Shown here: piece after piece, positions 32,708 to 44,164 of the stretch
Layout of the letters: the number at the start of each line of letters is the position of its first letter
How positions within the stretch are numbered: the stretch's first letter is position 1
Source of the DNA: JAWKWH01 sp965204295
GTDB lineage: Bacteria; Pseudomonadota; Alphaproteobacteria; Rhizobiales; Rhizobiaceae
Assembly: GCA_965204295.1 (NCBI GenBank)
Contig: OZ241973.1
Location: 744,001 to 808,000, forward strand
Reading direction: 5' to 3'
Length of the DNA: 64,000 nt
Made by a program: the position numbers and the translations under genes
The notes under the pieces: generated by a model
The model's input: only the letters and a program-made list of their open reading frames with translations
Told to the model about the DNA's origin: nothing
The model's database searches: none

Positions 32708-33286
32708 ATGTCCGTCCGGAGATTCTTTCTGGTTTTGCTTGCGGCCGCAGGCGCGGCTGTTGTTGGCTGCGGGGCGGCGCTCTCCTCGGAATCGGCCTCC
32801 GACGCCGACCCGGTTCATGTCTTCAACGAAGTCTGTTATTCTAAGGTTCCGGCAATCGAAGCAATTCGTGATATGGCGGCGCGGCTCGCTTGGAACCCGA
32901 TCACCGGCGATGACCTGAAGCGCTTCACTTCGCTGAAGAACCCCGCCCTTCTCGAAGGCTGGGACATACAGGTCGGCGAACGACTGTTCCGGCTGGGCAT
33001 TGTGCAATCAAGACCGGTCGCTTCCATGGCCGGGTCCTTTCCCGATTTTGCCGACGGCACGGCAACCTCATGCACCCTGGTGCTCGACGGCGAGAATGAC
33101 GGCGCCGAAATTACCGTGCGCATGCGGACGCTGGCGGGCAAGGAGCCGGTAAGCCGCGACGTGCCGGAAGGCGACCTGAATACGACGACCTGGGCAGGCG
33201 GCAATGCCGACTTCAAGGTTTTCCTGTTCTCTAAGGTCGACGCAACCGACGGCGGGCTTTTGAACGTGACGATATTGGCGAAATAG
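32705..33286 (+). CDS. Putative lipoprotein inserted between sucC and sucD
   Basis: 193 residues from ATG 32705 (or 32708). The N-terminus SVRRFFLVLLAAAGAAVVGC is a signal peptide ending in a lipobox-like Val-Gly-Cys, so the protein is probably lipidated and periplasm-facing. The mature part is not recognised; it is mildly acidic with a few cysteines. It sits inside the TCA operon, translationally coupled to the sucC stop through the tandem repeat. Most alphaproteobacteria have sucC directly followed by sucD, so this is an insertion. Confidence 0.7.
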   Translation: MMSVRRFFLVLLAAAGAAVVGCGAALSSESASDADPVHVFNEVCYSKVPAIEAIRDMAARLAWNPITGDDLKRFTSLKNPALLEGWDIQVGERLFRLGIVQSRPVASMAGSFPDFADGTATSCTLVLDGENDGAEITVRMRTLAGKEPVSRDVPEGDLNTTTWAGGNADFKVFLFSKVDATDGGLLNVTILAK

Positions 33287-33331
33287 CCGAAGAGATTATG
33301 AATTCGCGACAAGGGATCGAACAATAAAGCA

Positions 33332-34234
33332 ATGTCCATATTGATCAACAAAGACACCAGGGTTCTCGTTCAGGGCCTGACCGGCAGGACCGGCGCCTTC
33401 CACACCGAGCAGGCGCTCGCCTATCACGGCACCGGGATGGTCGGCGGCATACATCCGAAAAAGGGCGGAACCACGTGGGAAGGCTCCGGCGGCGACAGGT
33501 TGCCTGTTTTCGCGACCGTGGCCGAAGGCAGGGACGCCACCGGTGCGAACGCCTCTGTCGTCTATGTGCCGCCGGCAGGCGCGGCCGCCGCGATCGTCGA
33601 GGCAATCGACGCGGAGATATCGCTGATCGTCTGCATCACCGAAGGCATACCGGTTCAGGACATGGTCAAGGTCAAGGCGAGGCTCGACAAGTCGAATTCA
33701 CGCCTTGTCGGCCCCAATTGTCCGGGAGTGCTGACGCCGGAGAAATGCAAGATCGGCATCATGCCCGGCAATATTTTCAAGAAAGGTTCCGTCGGCGTCC
33801 TGTCGCGCTCCGGCACGCTCACCTATGAGGCGGTTTTCCAGACCACCAACGAGGGACTCGGACAAACGACGGCGGTCGGCATCGGCGGCGATCCGGTCAA
33901 GGGCACCGAATTCATCGACGCGCTCGACCTGTTTCTCGACGATCCGGAAACCGAATCCATCATCATGATCGGCGAAATCGGCGGATCCGCGGAAGAAGAT
34001 GCGGCCGAATGGCTGATCGAACAGGCCAGACAGGAGCGCAGGAAACCGATGGCGGCGTTTATCGCAGGACGCACCGCGCCTCCCGGTCGTACCATGGGCC
34101 ACGCGGGTGCGGTGATTTCCGGCGGCAAGGGCGGCGCGGAAGACAAGATTGCGGCGTTGGAGGCGGCGGGCGTGCGCGTGGCCGCATCGCCGGCGCGGCT
34201 GGGGAAAACACTGGTCGAGGTTCTCAACGGATAA
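33332..34234 (+). CDS. sucD: Succinyl-CoA ligase, alpha subunit
   Basis: 300 residues, the CoA-binding and phosphohistidine-bearing chain. MSILINKDTRVLVQGLTGRTG opens the CoA-binding domain; the phospho-His is in MGHAGAVISGGKG near residue 250. It partners SucC to convert succinyl-CoA to succinate. It starts 45 bases after the lipoprotein gene. Confidence 0.97.
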   Translation: MSILINKDTRVLVQGLTGRTGAFHTEQALAYHGTGMVGGIHPKKGGTTWEGSGGDRLPVFATVAEGRDATGANASVVYVPPAGAAAAIVEAIDAEISLIVCITEGIPVQDMVKVKARLDKSNSRLVGPNCPGVLTPEKCKIGIMPGNIFKKGSVGVLSRSGTLTYEAVFQTTNEGLGQTTAVGIGGDPVKGTEFIDALDLFLDDPETESIIMIGEIGGSAEEDAAEWLIEQARQERRKPMAAFIAGRTAPPGRTMGHAGAVISGGKGGAEDKIAALEAAGVRVAASPARLGKTLVEVLNG

Positions 34235-34337
34235 GACCGGAATGGGAATTCGGGTGGCCGAACCGTCCGGGACGGCCGACAACAGACCGGTTGAATGGCA
34301 GGGAGCCGATGCGGAAACCCCGCAACGGGTGACAACA

Positions 34338-37325
34338 ATGGCACGGTCAAATCAGGCTAACGAAGCCTTTGCTTCAACCTCATTTCTGTATGGCGGCAAT
34401 GCCGCGTACGTCGAACGATTGTTCGCCGCCTACAAGGAGGATCCGAATTCGGTCGGCGACGAATGGCGCGACTACTTTGTTTCGTTGCCCGATGACGGGG
34501 CCGACGCGCGCAAAAATGCCGACGGCGCTTCCTGGAGAAAACCGAACTGGCCGATCGCATCGAGCGGTGAGCTTGTCTCCGCGCTCGACGGCGATTGGGC
34601 GCCAAGCGAAGCCGAGATCGGCGCGAAATTGAAAGACAAGGCCAGGGCGAACGGAGTCGCTGTCGATTCGGCCGATCTGGAAAAGGCCGCGCGCGAATCC
34701 GTCCGCGCCCTGATGATGGTGCGCGCATACCGTATGCGCGGTCATTTGCACGCCAATCTCGATCCGCTCGGACTTGCCGGCAACAAGGAGGATTACAACG
34801 AACTGTCGCCGGAGGCGTACGGTTTCACGCTTGATGAACGCGACCGGCCGATCTTCATCGATCATGTGCTCGGACTGGAATATGCGACCATCCGCGAGAT
34901 GCTGGGCATCCTGAAACGCACGTATTGTTCGACACTCGGCATCGAGTTCATGCACATCTCCAATCCGGCCGAAAAAGCGTGGCTGCAGGAACGCATCGAA
35001 GGGCCGGAAAAGGGCATTTTCTTCACCAGGAACGGCAAGCTTGCCATCCTGCAGAAACTGATCGAGGCCGAAGGCTTCGAGCAGTTTATCGATGTGAAAT
35101 ACAAGGGCACCAAACGTTTCGGCCTTGATGGCGGTGAAGCGCTGATCCCCGCGCTGGAACAGATCGTCAAACGCGGAGGCTCGATGGGTCTGAAGGACAT
35201 TGTGCTCGGCATGGCCCATCGCGGCCGGCTCAACGTGTTGAGCCAGGTCATGGCGAAACCGCACCGCGCGATATTCAACGAATTCAAGGGTGGTTCGTTT
35301 GCTCCGGACGATGTCGAAGGCTCCGGCGATGTCAAATATCATCTCGGCGCGTCATCGGACCGGGAATTCGACGGCAACAATGTGCACCTGTCGCTGACGG
35401 CAAATCCGTCCCATCTGGAAATCGTCAATCCGGTGGTCATGGGAAAGGCGCGCGCCAAGCAGGACCAGGTCTTCGGCCGTACGCGTGAAGAAATCGTGCC
35501 GCTCGCGGAGCGCGCCAAGGTGCTGCCGCTGCTTCTGCATGGCGATGCGGCCTTTGCCGGTCAAGGCGTGGTGGCTGAATGTCTGGGCTTGTCCGGCCTG
35601 CGCGGCCACAGGGTTGCCGGCAATATTCACTTCATCATCAACAACCAGATCGGATTTACCACCAACCCGCGCTTTTCGCGGTCGTCGCCCTATCCTTCCG
35701 ACGTGGCGAAGATGATCGAAGCGCCGATTTTCCACGTAAACGGGGACGATCCGGAGGCGGTGGTTTATGCGGCGAAGGTGGCGACCGAATTCCGGATGCT
35801 GTTCCAGAAACCGGTGGTTATCGACATGTTCTGCTATCGTCGTTTCGGCCACAATGAGGGCGACGAGCCGGCATTCACTCAGCCGATCATGTACCGCAAG
35901 ATCCGCACCCACCCGACTACCGTACAGATATACGGAGAAAAGCTGGTCGGAGAGGGCATCGTCACCGAAACCGAATTCGAGAAGATGAAAGCGGATTGGC
36001 GCGAGCATCTGGAGACGGAGTTCGAGGCGGGAAATTCCTACAAACCCAACAAGGCCGATTGGCTGGATGGCGCGTGGAGCGGTATCCGCCTTGCCGACAA
36101 TCAGGACGAGCAGAGACGCGGCAAAACCGCTGTTCCAATGAAGACGCTCAAGGAAATCGGTCGAAAACTGACCGACATGCCCGAGGAGTTCGAAATTCAC
36201 AGAACCGCCAGGCGTTTCATGGATAATCGACGTAAGATGCTCGATTCCGGCGTGGGAATCGACTGGGCCGCCGCCGAAGCGCTGGCCTTCGGTTCGATTC
36301 TGTCCGAGGGCCATCCGGTACGCCTTTCCGGCCAGGATTCCGAACGGGGGACTTTTTCGCAGCGCCATTCGGTGCTGTATGACCAGCGCGATGAAAAGCG
36401 CTACATCCCGCTCAACAACCTTGGCGCCGGGCAGGCAAACTACGAGGTCATCAACTCGATGCTGTCGGAAGAAGCGGTTCTCGGTTTCGAGTACGGCTAT
36501 TCGTTGGCCGAACCTGACGCTTTGACGCTCTGGGAAGCGCAGTTCGGCGATTTCGCCAATGGCGCTCAGGTAATCTTCGACCAGTTCATTTCGTCGGGCG
36601 AGCGCAAATGGCTGCGCATGTCGGGCCTCGTCTGCCTGTTGCCGCATGGCTATGAAGGTCAGGGACCGGAACATTCGTCGGCGCGGCTGGAGCGATTCTT
36701 GCAGCTTTGCGCGGAAGACAACATGCAGGTGGCCTTTTGCACGACGCCGTCGAACTATTTCCACATTCTGCGCCGGCAATTGAAGCGCGATTTCCGCAAA
36801 CCGCTCGTGCTGATGACCCCCAAATCGCTGCTCAGACACAAGCGAGCGGTGTCCACGCTTGCCGAGATGTCGGGAGAATCCTCCTTCCATCGCCTGCTGT
36901 GGGACGATGCGCAGTTGCTGAAGCATTCTCCGGTCAAGCTGGTGACGGATTCGAAAATCCGCCGCGTGGCGATGTGCACCGGCAAGGTCTATTTTGACCT
37001 TTATGAGGAGCGTGAAAAGCTGGGAATTGACGACATCTATCTGCTGCGCGTCGAGCAGCTCTATCCCTTCCCGGCAAAGGCGCTGATCAATGAGCTGTCG
37101 CGCTTCCGCAACGCGGAGATGGTCTGGTGCCAAGAGGAACCGAAAAATATGGGCGCCTGGGCGTTTGTCGATCCCTATCTGGAATGGGTGCTCGCACATA
37201 TCGACGCCAAGCATCAGCGGGTGCGTTATGCCGGGCGGCCCGCCGCCGCATCTCCGGCAACAGGCATGATGTCAAAACATCTCGCGCAGCTTCAAGCGTT
37301 CCTTGACGACGCGCTCGGAGACTGA
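34338..37325 (+). CDS. sucA: 2-oxoglutarate dehydrogenase E1 component
   Basis: 995 residues from ATG 34338 (MARSNQANEAFASTSFLYGG), the standard length. It is the thiamine-diphosphate decarboxylase of the 2-oxoglutarate dehydrogenase complex. The N-terminal segment FLYGGNAAYVERLFAAY is the region that binds E2. HVNGDDPEAVVYAAKVATEF and CYRRFGHNEGDEPAFTQP belong to the cofactor domain, and LLPHGYEGQGPEHSSAR is characteristic. It starts about 100 bases after sucD. Confidence 0.97.
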   Translation: MARSNQANEAFASTSFLYGGNAAYVERLFAAYKEDPNSVGDEWRDYFVSLPDDGADARKNADGASWRKPNWPIASSGELVSALDGDWAPSEAEIGAKLKDKARANGVAVDSADLEKAARESVRALMMVRAYRMRGHLHANLDPLGLAGNKEDYNELSPEAYGFTLDERDRPIFIDHVLGLEYATIREMLGILKRTYCSTLGIEFMHISNPAEKAWLQERIEGPEKGIFFTRNGKLAILQKLIEAEGFEQFIDVKYKGTKRFGLDGGEALIPALEQIVKRGGSMGLKDIVLGMAHRGRLNVLSQVMAKPHRAIFNEFKGGSFAPDDVEGSGDVKYHLGASSDREFDGNNVHLSLTANPSHLEIVNPVVMGKARAKQDQVFGRTREEIVPLAERAKVLPLLLHGDAAFAGQGVVAECLGLSGLRGHRVAGNIHFIINNQIGFTTNPRFSRSSPYPSDVAKMIEAPIFHVNGDDPEAVVYAAKVATEFRMLFQKPVVIDMFCYRRFGHNEGDEPAFTQPIMYRKIRTHPTTVQIYGEKLVGEGIVTETEFEKMKADWREHLETEFEAGNSYKPNKADWLDGAWSGIRLADNQDEQRRGKTAVPMKTLKEIGRKLTDMPEEFEIHRTARRFMDNRRKMLDSGVGIDWAAAEALAFGSILSEGHPVRLSGQDSERGTFSQRHSVLYDQRDEKRYIPLNNLGAGQANYEVINSMLSEEAVLGFEYGYSLAEPDALTLWEAQFGDFANGAQVIFDQFISSGERKWLRMSGLVCLLPHGYEGQGPEHSSARLERFLQLCAEDNMQVAFCTTPSNYFHILRRQLKRDFRKPLVLMTPKSLLRHKRAVSTLAEMSGESSFHRLLWDDAQLLKHSPVKLVTDSKIRRVAMCTGKVYFDLYEEREKLGIDDIYLLRVEQLYPFPAKALINELSRFRNAEMVWCQEEPKNMGAWAFVDPYLEWVLAHIDAKHQRVRYAGRPAAASPATGMMSKHLAQLQAFLDDALGD

Positions 37326-37360
37326 CAACGACAGCAATTCTGGCAACGGAAACGAGGACC

Positions 37361-38605
37361 ATGGCAACTGAAATTCGCGTACCCGCACTGGGAGAATCCG
37401 TCACCGAGGCGACTATCGGCCGCTGGTTCAAGCAAATGGGCGAGGCGATCTCGGCGGACGAGGCTGTCGTTGAACTTGAAACGGACAAGGTAACGCTGGA
37501 AGTGCCGGCTCCGGCAAGCGGAATGCTACAGGAAATCTCGGCCAATGAAGGCGATGTTGTCGCCGTTGGCGCGCTTCTGGGCCTGATTGCCGAGGGCGCG
37601 GCGGGGGCTAAAGCGCCGGCCGCCGCACGGACGGAGACGGCGAAGACCATGGAAACCGGGGATGCGGCGGGCGATGGCGGCGCTCCGTCGCCGGCGGCGA
37701 CGAAGATGATGGCCGAGAAAGGCATTGACGCCGGTTCGGTCGAAGGATCGGGTAAACACGGCCAAATCCTGAAAAGCGACGTGGTCGAGGCGTTGGAAAA
37801 GAGAACCGCCGGGACCGTAAGGGCTAAACCTGCCGCCGCGCCGGCCGCCGCCAAATCCGCGCCCGCGCCTTCACCGGGTCCGGCGGCGACACCCGACAAC
37901 GATGAGGAGCGTGAGGAGCGGGTACGCATGACGCGGCTGCGCCAGACGATCGCGCAACGGCTGAAGGAAGCCCAGAACACCGCCGCCATGCTGACGACCT
38001 TCAATGAGGTCGATATGGGCGCGGTGATGGATCTGCGGAAGAAGTACAAAGATCTGTTTGAGAAGAAACACGGCGTGAAGCTCGGCTTCATGGGTATCTT
38101 CACCAAGGCGGTATGCCATGCGTTGGCCGAGATTCCGGCCGTAAACGCCGAGATCGACGGTACCGACATCATCTACAAGAATTTCTGCCATGTCGGCGTT
38201 GCCGTCGGCACCGACAAGGGATTGGTCGTGCCGGTCGTGCGTGACGCCGATCGGATGTCCATCGCCGAAATCGAGAAGGAGATCGGCCGGCTCGGCATTG
38301 CGGCGCGCGACGGCAAACTCTCGGTCGCGGATATGCAGGGCGGCACGTTTACCATCTCCAATGGCGGCGTCTATGGTTCGCTGATGTCGACGCCGATCCT
38401 CAACGCGCCGCAATCGGGCATTCTGGGTATGCACAAGATTCAGGAGCGTCCAATGGCGATCGGCGACGAAGTCGTCATTCGTCCGATGATGTATCTGGCG
38501 CTTTCCTATGATCACCGCATTGTTGACGGCAAGGAGGCCGTCACCTTCCTGGTGCGTGTAAAGGAAAGCCTTGAGGATCCCGAACGGCTGGCGCTCGATC
38601 TCTGA
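37361..38605 (+). CDS. sucB: 2-oxoglutarate dehydrogenase E2, dihydrolipoyl succinyltransferase
   Basis: 414 residues with the usual three parts: one lipoyl domain (lipoyl Lys in ELETDKVTLEVPA, about residue 43), a peripheral-subunit-binding domain (SPAATKMMAEKGID and SGKHGQILKSDV, about 107-141), and a catalytic domain ending SYDHRIVDGKEAV with the active-site His. Ala/Pro-rich linkers separate them. It transfers the succinyl group to CoA. It starts 35 bases after sucA. Confidence 0.97.
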   Translation: MATEIRVPALGESVTEATIGRWFKQMGEAISADEAVVELETDKVTLEVPAPASGMLQEISANEGDVVAVGALLGLIAEGAAGAKAPAAARTETAKTMETGDAAGDGGAPSPAATKMMAEKGIDAGSVEGSGKHGQILKSDVVEALEKRTAGTVRAKPAAAPAAAKSAPAPSPGPAATPDNDEEREERVRMTRLRQTIAQRLKEAQNTAAMLTTFNEVDMGAVMDLRKKYKDLFEKKHGVKLGFMGIFTKAVCHALAEIPAVNAEIDGTDIIYKNFCHVGVAVGTDKGLVVPVVRDADRMSIAEIEKEIGRLGIAARDGKLSVADMQGGTFTISNGGVYGSLMSTPILNAPQSGILGMHKIQERPMAIGDEVVIRPMMYLALSYDHRIVDGKEAVTFLVRVKESLEDPERLALDL

Positions 38606-38662
38606 CGATGGAGAATGACGGCGGGACCCTGCTTGTCACCGGCGTAGGATAGGAAAAACGAT

Positions 38663-39213
38663 ATGCCACTTGCAATCAGGAACTTTGGACATTTCTGGAA
38701 CCGAGACGATGTAGATTGGGGTTCGCCCGGAATACCAGGCTCGCTCAAAGGCTACCCGGCTAAACACCGTAAACGGGAAGAGACTGATTTCAAAGACCAG
38801 ATCGGGATTTATGTATTGTTCGACGACAATCGCGAGGTGATTTACCTCGGACAAACCGGTTCTAGTGAGAAGAACCGAATGTTGTCTAGGCTTCGGGATC
38901 ATACGCGAGATCATCTGAGGGACCGTTGGGCATATTTTTCATGGTTTGGATTCCGGAAGGTAAATAACAATAGATATTTGTCAGATAATCAAGGACCAGA
39001 TAGTGTAAAACAAGGTAAAGGAACAGATGCCTTGAACGAAATTGAAGCGGTGCTACTCCAATTATTTGAACCAAAAATCAACAAACAGGGACCGAAATGG
39101 GGCGGCACAGAGGAATATCTTCAATTTATCGACTATGACGATAACGAGCAAGATCAGTTTGAAACAATAAATGATCGGCTAGACGAGATTTACAAGAAGT
39201 TGGAGGAGCGGTA

Positions 39214-39214
<1 letters not shown>
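38663..39214 (+). CDS. GIY-YIG nuclease-like protein inserted between sucB and lpd
   Basis: 183 residues. The segment GIYVLFDDNREVIYLGQTGS (about 48-67) matches the GIY-YIG nuclease core, and ALNEIEAVLLQLFEPKINK supplies a later Glu and Asn as in that fold. The gene is clearly poorer in G+C than its neighbours. Its TAA stop overlaps the lpd ATG (TAATG), so lpd translation is coupled to it. It may be a mobile or defence-type nuclease that settled inside the TCA operon without breaking it. Function unknown. Confidence 0.75.
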
Positions 39215-40620
<1,406 letters not shown>

Positions 40621-40649
40621 AAGAAGCCCGGCCCGCCAGGTGGTCAAGT

Positions 40650-40665
40650 AATTCTCATGAGAATT
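40650..40665. promoter_or_regulatory. Perfect 16-bp palindrome downstream of lpd
   Basis: AATTCTCATGAGAATT in an AT-rich 215-base stretch before the IS elements. It is too short for a strong terminator by itself and could be an operator left from a lost gene. Confidence 0.35.
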
Positions 40666-40835
40666 ATATATCTAACTTAATTGACAGCCTGTTAATCTAT
40701 CTGCTAATTCATCAATATCTCAGTCTGAATTTTTTGAAATATATCAACCATTGGTCTGGAGTATTGGTGTGAAAATCGCATTCGGCCTTTTGGTCGCAGC
40801 ATGCGCCAAAATGCCGGACCAAATTCCGGCGGCTA

Positions 40836-41700
40836 GGGTCCGGACTCATTAGGGTCATGACCTATTGTTTAACGTGTTTTCAGGTTGATGCAAATGAGGT
40901 TGGAGGAGGCAAACGCCCGGAGGTTTGCGATGTCTGCTTTGTTTTGGTTGTCTGATCGTCAGTTCGCGTTAATGCGCCCGTATTTCCCACTCGCTCACGG
41001 CGTACCGCGCAGTGATGATCGCACGGTCCTTTCCGGGATTGTCGATGTGATCGGCAATGGTCTTGGCCGGCGCGATGCACCCATCGATTACGGCCCGCAC
41101 AAGACCCTCTACAACCGCTTTGTGCGGTGGAGCCGATTGGGCGTCTTCGATCGACTATTCAGCAGCTTGGCGGCAAGAACGGGTGAGCCGGACATCGTGC
41201 GGGTCGATGCCACTCACCTGAAAGCGCACCGGACTGCTTGCAGTCTGGCAAAAAAGGGGATGTTCCCCGCCACATTGGGCGAACAAAAGGCGGGCTGAAC
41301 TCCAAACTTCATGCCGTCGTCAACGATGAGGGTAAACCCATCGTCATGGCGCTGACGGCAGGGCAGGCGTCCGATCACATTGGAGCCAAGATCGTCTATC
41401 CCGGATTACCAAATGCCGGAACCCCGATTGGCGACAAGGGATACGACAGCGATGAATTGCGCGCCGCACTCAAAACCAAGGGGATTGGCTCTTGCATACC
41501 GCCACGCGCGAAGCGCAAGAACCCCGCCAAGTATTGCAAAACGTTGTATAAACAATGCCATAAGGTCGAAAATGCCTTCGGCAGACTGAAAGACTGGAGA
41601 CGCATCGCAACCCGTTACGACAGATGCGCCGACACCTGCTTCGCAGCAATAACAATCGCTGCAACCGTAACCTTCCAGCTCAATTAATAAGCCCTGAACC
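40836..41700 (+). mobile_element. IS5-family (IS427-like) insertion sequence
   Basis: A compact element with imperfect terminal repeats: GGGTCCGGACTCATTA at 40836-40851 and TAATAAGCCCTGAACC at 41685-41700. CTAG is present at both edges (40833-40836 and 41700-41703), the target expected for this group. It carries two overlapping transposase frames. Confidence 0.75.
40930..41687 (+). CDS. IS5-family transposase (two frames joined by -1 frameshift)
   Basis: The first frame (40930-41298, start MSALFWLSDRQFALMRPYFP) holds the N-terminal domain and the first Asp (DIVRVDATHLKAHR). The second frame covers 41238-41687 with the second Asp in DKGYDSDELRA and the final Glu region KVENAFGRLKDWRR. They overlap at A-AAA-AAG (41250-41256), a classic -1 slippery site, so a fused transposase is probably made by programmed frameshifting. 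The gene looks intact. Confidence 0.85.
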
Positions 41701-42443
41701 TAGAGCCCCCATGTGACGGTGGCTTCGATGGCGATTGTAGCCATGAATGTCTTGATATTGCGGTCGAAGCGTGTGGCGACCCGCCGCCAGTGTTTGAAGC
41801 GGCAGAACATGCGCTCGACGACGTTGCGCTGGCGGTAGATCTGGCGGTCGTGCTTGATCTGGACCTTGCGGTTGGACTTTGAGGGGATAACCGGGCGTGG
41901 CGCCGCGTTCGATCAGCCAGGAGCGCAATGCGTTGCCGTCGTATCCCTTGTCAGCGACCGGATATTCGGATGGCGGCGCGGCATTGATCGCCAGTATGGC
42001 GACCTTGGCATCGTGCGTGTTGCCGGACGTCAGGAGCAGGACGTGGGGGCGTCCCTTCTCGTCGCAGATTGCGTGGAGCCTGGTGTTCCTCCCGCCTTTG
42101 GCGATGCCGATACCATGAGCCAAGGCCCCCCTTTTGCGCCTCCGGCGGTGCGGTGGACCTTGATACAACTGCTATCGATGAACAGCCTGGCAGGCACACC
42201 CTCGACCCCGGCGAACCGAGCGAAGATGCGCTCCCACACACCGCGCCCGGCCCAGCGCCGGAACCGGTTGTAGAGCGTCTTCTTCGGACCGTGGACATGC
42301 TCCGGACAGTCGCTCCAGCGACCGCCGCTCTTCAAAGCATGGACGATCCCGGAAAGAACGCGTCGGTCATCGACCCTTGGCATCCCGCGCGTATCCTGCG
42401 GCAGGGCCCACTGCTCATCCCAAAACCAGAAGAAATTCGCCAT
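41700..42443 (-). pseudogene. IS5-family transposase with a second, inactivating frameshift
   Basis: The first frame starts at ATG 42443 (MANFFWFWDEQWALPQ) and contains LFIDSSCIKVHRTA. The second frame continues with HGIGIAKGGRNTRLHA and DKGYDGNALRSWLIERGA. Passage between them at CAAAAGGGGGG is the normal programmed shift. Near 41891-41893 one extra C breaks the second frame; the restored reading (KSNRKVQIKHDRQIYRQRN, then VERMFCRFKHWRR) runs to the TAG at 41700-41702. Confidence 0.8.
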
Positions 42444-42520
42444 TCAACATGCCTCCTCGCCGGAGGCTTGTGAATCACAATCCAACGCCGTTGTGAACCC
42501 TGTCTATGGGGCCAGACCCT
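41700..42520 (-). mobile_element. Second IS5-family element, inactivated
   Basis: An element on the minus strand. Its upstream edge has the inverted-repeat-like AGGGTCTGG (reverse complement of 42512-42520). The other edge abuts the first IS at a CTAG, and its own terminal repeat was not recognised there, so that end may be truncated. Confidence 0.65.
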
Positions 42521-43010
42521 AAAAGGCCTCATATCCATTTGCTATGAAGCAGTTGCAGCATTTCTCTTCCGAGAAGAGGTCGCGGACATGTCCGACGGCT
42601 TGCCATAGCTGATCGCAGGTCCGCGCCGCGGCCTTTCGGTTTCAGTGTCTTCAGCTTTGAGAAGGCCATCTCTATTGGATTGAGGTCAGGGCTGTAGGGC
42701 GGCACAGGAAAGGGAACCGGGCTGCGATGTCTGGCACGGTCTGTGCGCCGCCGGGACTTTTATGACCGGAGCGGTTGTCCGGAATGACCGCATCGCCGGG
42801 ACGCAGGGTCGGAATCGGTTGGGTTGGAACTCGACCATCTTGCCGTTCATCGCGCTGGCGATCACCCATGGCGCGTCCGGTCGGTCATGGCGCAGGGCCC
42901 CGATGAATGTTTGCGTGCGCCGGCGCCCAAACGGCGCGTGATCGACAAGGCGCTGCCCGCGTGGGGGCAGCGACGCCATCGCCGTCAACAGCCGGGGCGG
43001 CATTGACACT
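42519..43010 (-). pseudogene. IS630-family transposase C-terminal remnant
   Basis: A degraded DDE transposase in shifting frames. GRRRTQTFIGALRHDRPDAP and TLRPGDAVIPDNRSGHKS are readable around 42750-42930, a PYSPDLNPIEMAFSKLK-type end around 42670-42700, and the closing CFIANGYEAF just before TAG at 42519. The N-terminal half is missing. The second IS5-like element sits right at this stop codon, giving a nest of elements. Confidence 0.75.
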
Positions 43011-43093
43011 TTCAAGATTCCCAGCCGACAGAGGCGATTTCAGCGTATCGCCGCCCGGCGACAGGGGCGAATTGTTGCGAGATCGCACCCGGC

Positions 43094-44011
43094 CTACGCA
43101 CGCGGATGCGCGGAATCGTAGATCTCGAGCAGACGCGTGGCGTCGACATCGGTGTAAATCTGCGTCGTGGAAAGACTTGCATGGCCCAGCAGTTCCTGGA
43201 TCGTGCGCAAATCCCCGCCGCGGCCGAGCAGGTGGGTGGCAAACGAATGACGCAAGGCGTGCGGCGTCGCGGTTTCCGGCAGGTTCAAGGCCGAGCGCAG
43301 TTTTTGCATCGCCCGCTGGAGTATCGCGGGTTGCAACGGTCCGCCGCGCGCGCCACGGAACAATTTGGCGCCGGTGTGAAGGTCATGGGGACAAAGCCGC
43401 CGATACTCCAGCACCGCCTGAACCGCGACGGGCAGAAGCGGCGTCAGCCTCGTCTTGCCTCCCTTGCCGGTTATTCTGAGCGAACGGCAATCCGGCGAGG
43501 CGATCTCGCCGCCGTCGAGGCCAAGCGCTTCGGATATCCGAAGGCCGGAGCCGTAGAGCAACGTGAAAACCGCGGCGTTTCGCGCTGCAATCCACGGTTC
43601 CTCGTCGAGTTGCGCCATGGCGGAAACGGTCTTGCGCGCATCGGCCGTCGTGAGCGGCTTGGGAAGGGATTTCGGCTGTTTCGGCGCGCGAATGGCCGAA
43701 GCGCCCGCGGCATTGGCCAATCCTTCACGCTCAAGAAAGCGGATCAGCGAACGGACGCCGGCAAGGCCGCGCGCCAGGGTTCGCGCACAGGCCCCATCCT
43801 TGCGGCGGTGCGCCAGAAAGGCGCGGAAGTCCGCCGGCCTGAGCGAAGCAATATCCCGGATTGCAACGGGTTGGGCGAGATGATCGGCCATGAACCGCAG
43901 AAACTGGCGGGTATCGCGCTCATATGCGTCGACCGTCAATGACGCCAGACGCCTCTCGCCGGCAAGCGCGGCAAGCCACCGCCGCCGCGCTACGATCAAT
44001 TTGGGCTTCAT
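43094..44011 (-). CDS. xerC: Tyrosine recombinase XerC
   Basis: 305 residues from ATG 44011 (MKPKLIVARRRWLAALAGER); ATG 44077 would add 22 residues. It is the chromosome-dimer resolution recombinase, with a SAM-like N-terminal domain and a catalytic domain whose residues are visible: Arg in LLYGSGLRISEALGL, Lys in TGKGGKTR, HALRHSFATHLL, LLGHASLSTTQIYT with the nucleophilic Tyr. The genomic position next to lpd, its normal length and lack of element features argue for the housekeeping protein rather than an integrase of the adjacent IS nest. Confidence 0.88.
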   Translation of the reverse strand: MKPKLIVARRRWLAALAGERRLASLTVDAYERDTRQFLRFMADHLAQPVAIRDIASLRPADFRAFLAHRRKDGACARTLARGLAGVRSLIRFLEREGLANAAGASAIRAPKQPKSLPKPLTTADARKTVSAMAQLDEEPWIAARNAAVFTLLYGSGLRISEALGLDGGEIASPDCRSLRITGKGGKTRLTPLLPVAVQAVLEYRRLCPHDLHTGAKLFRGARGGPLQPAILQRAMQKLRSALNLPETATPHALRHSFATHLLGRGGDLRTIQELLGHASLSTTQIYTDVDATRLLEIYDSAHPRA

Positions 44012-44164
44012 ATAGACCAACGGCGCTCCGGTGCTTGAACCCTTTGGCAATTCATTCTCCCGATGTGACGCCGCCAATATAGGACGGTCAGGTTACGGAG
44101 CGGTTGATATCGGATCGCGAAAAATCGTTGCCGGATATCGGGGCGGGCTGTATGCCGCCTGACC

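Noticed and set aside
35352..37214. A 620-codon minus-strand frame inside sucA
   Set aside because: Shadow of sucA, which is certain; composition is typical of antisense frames in high-GC genes.
43094..44011. XerC-like recombinase as integrase of a genomic island
   Set aside because: Length, motifs and position beside lpd and rimM fit the housekeeping XerC; no tRNA or attachment repeat was found next to it.
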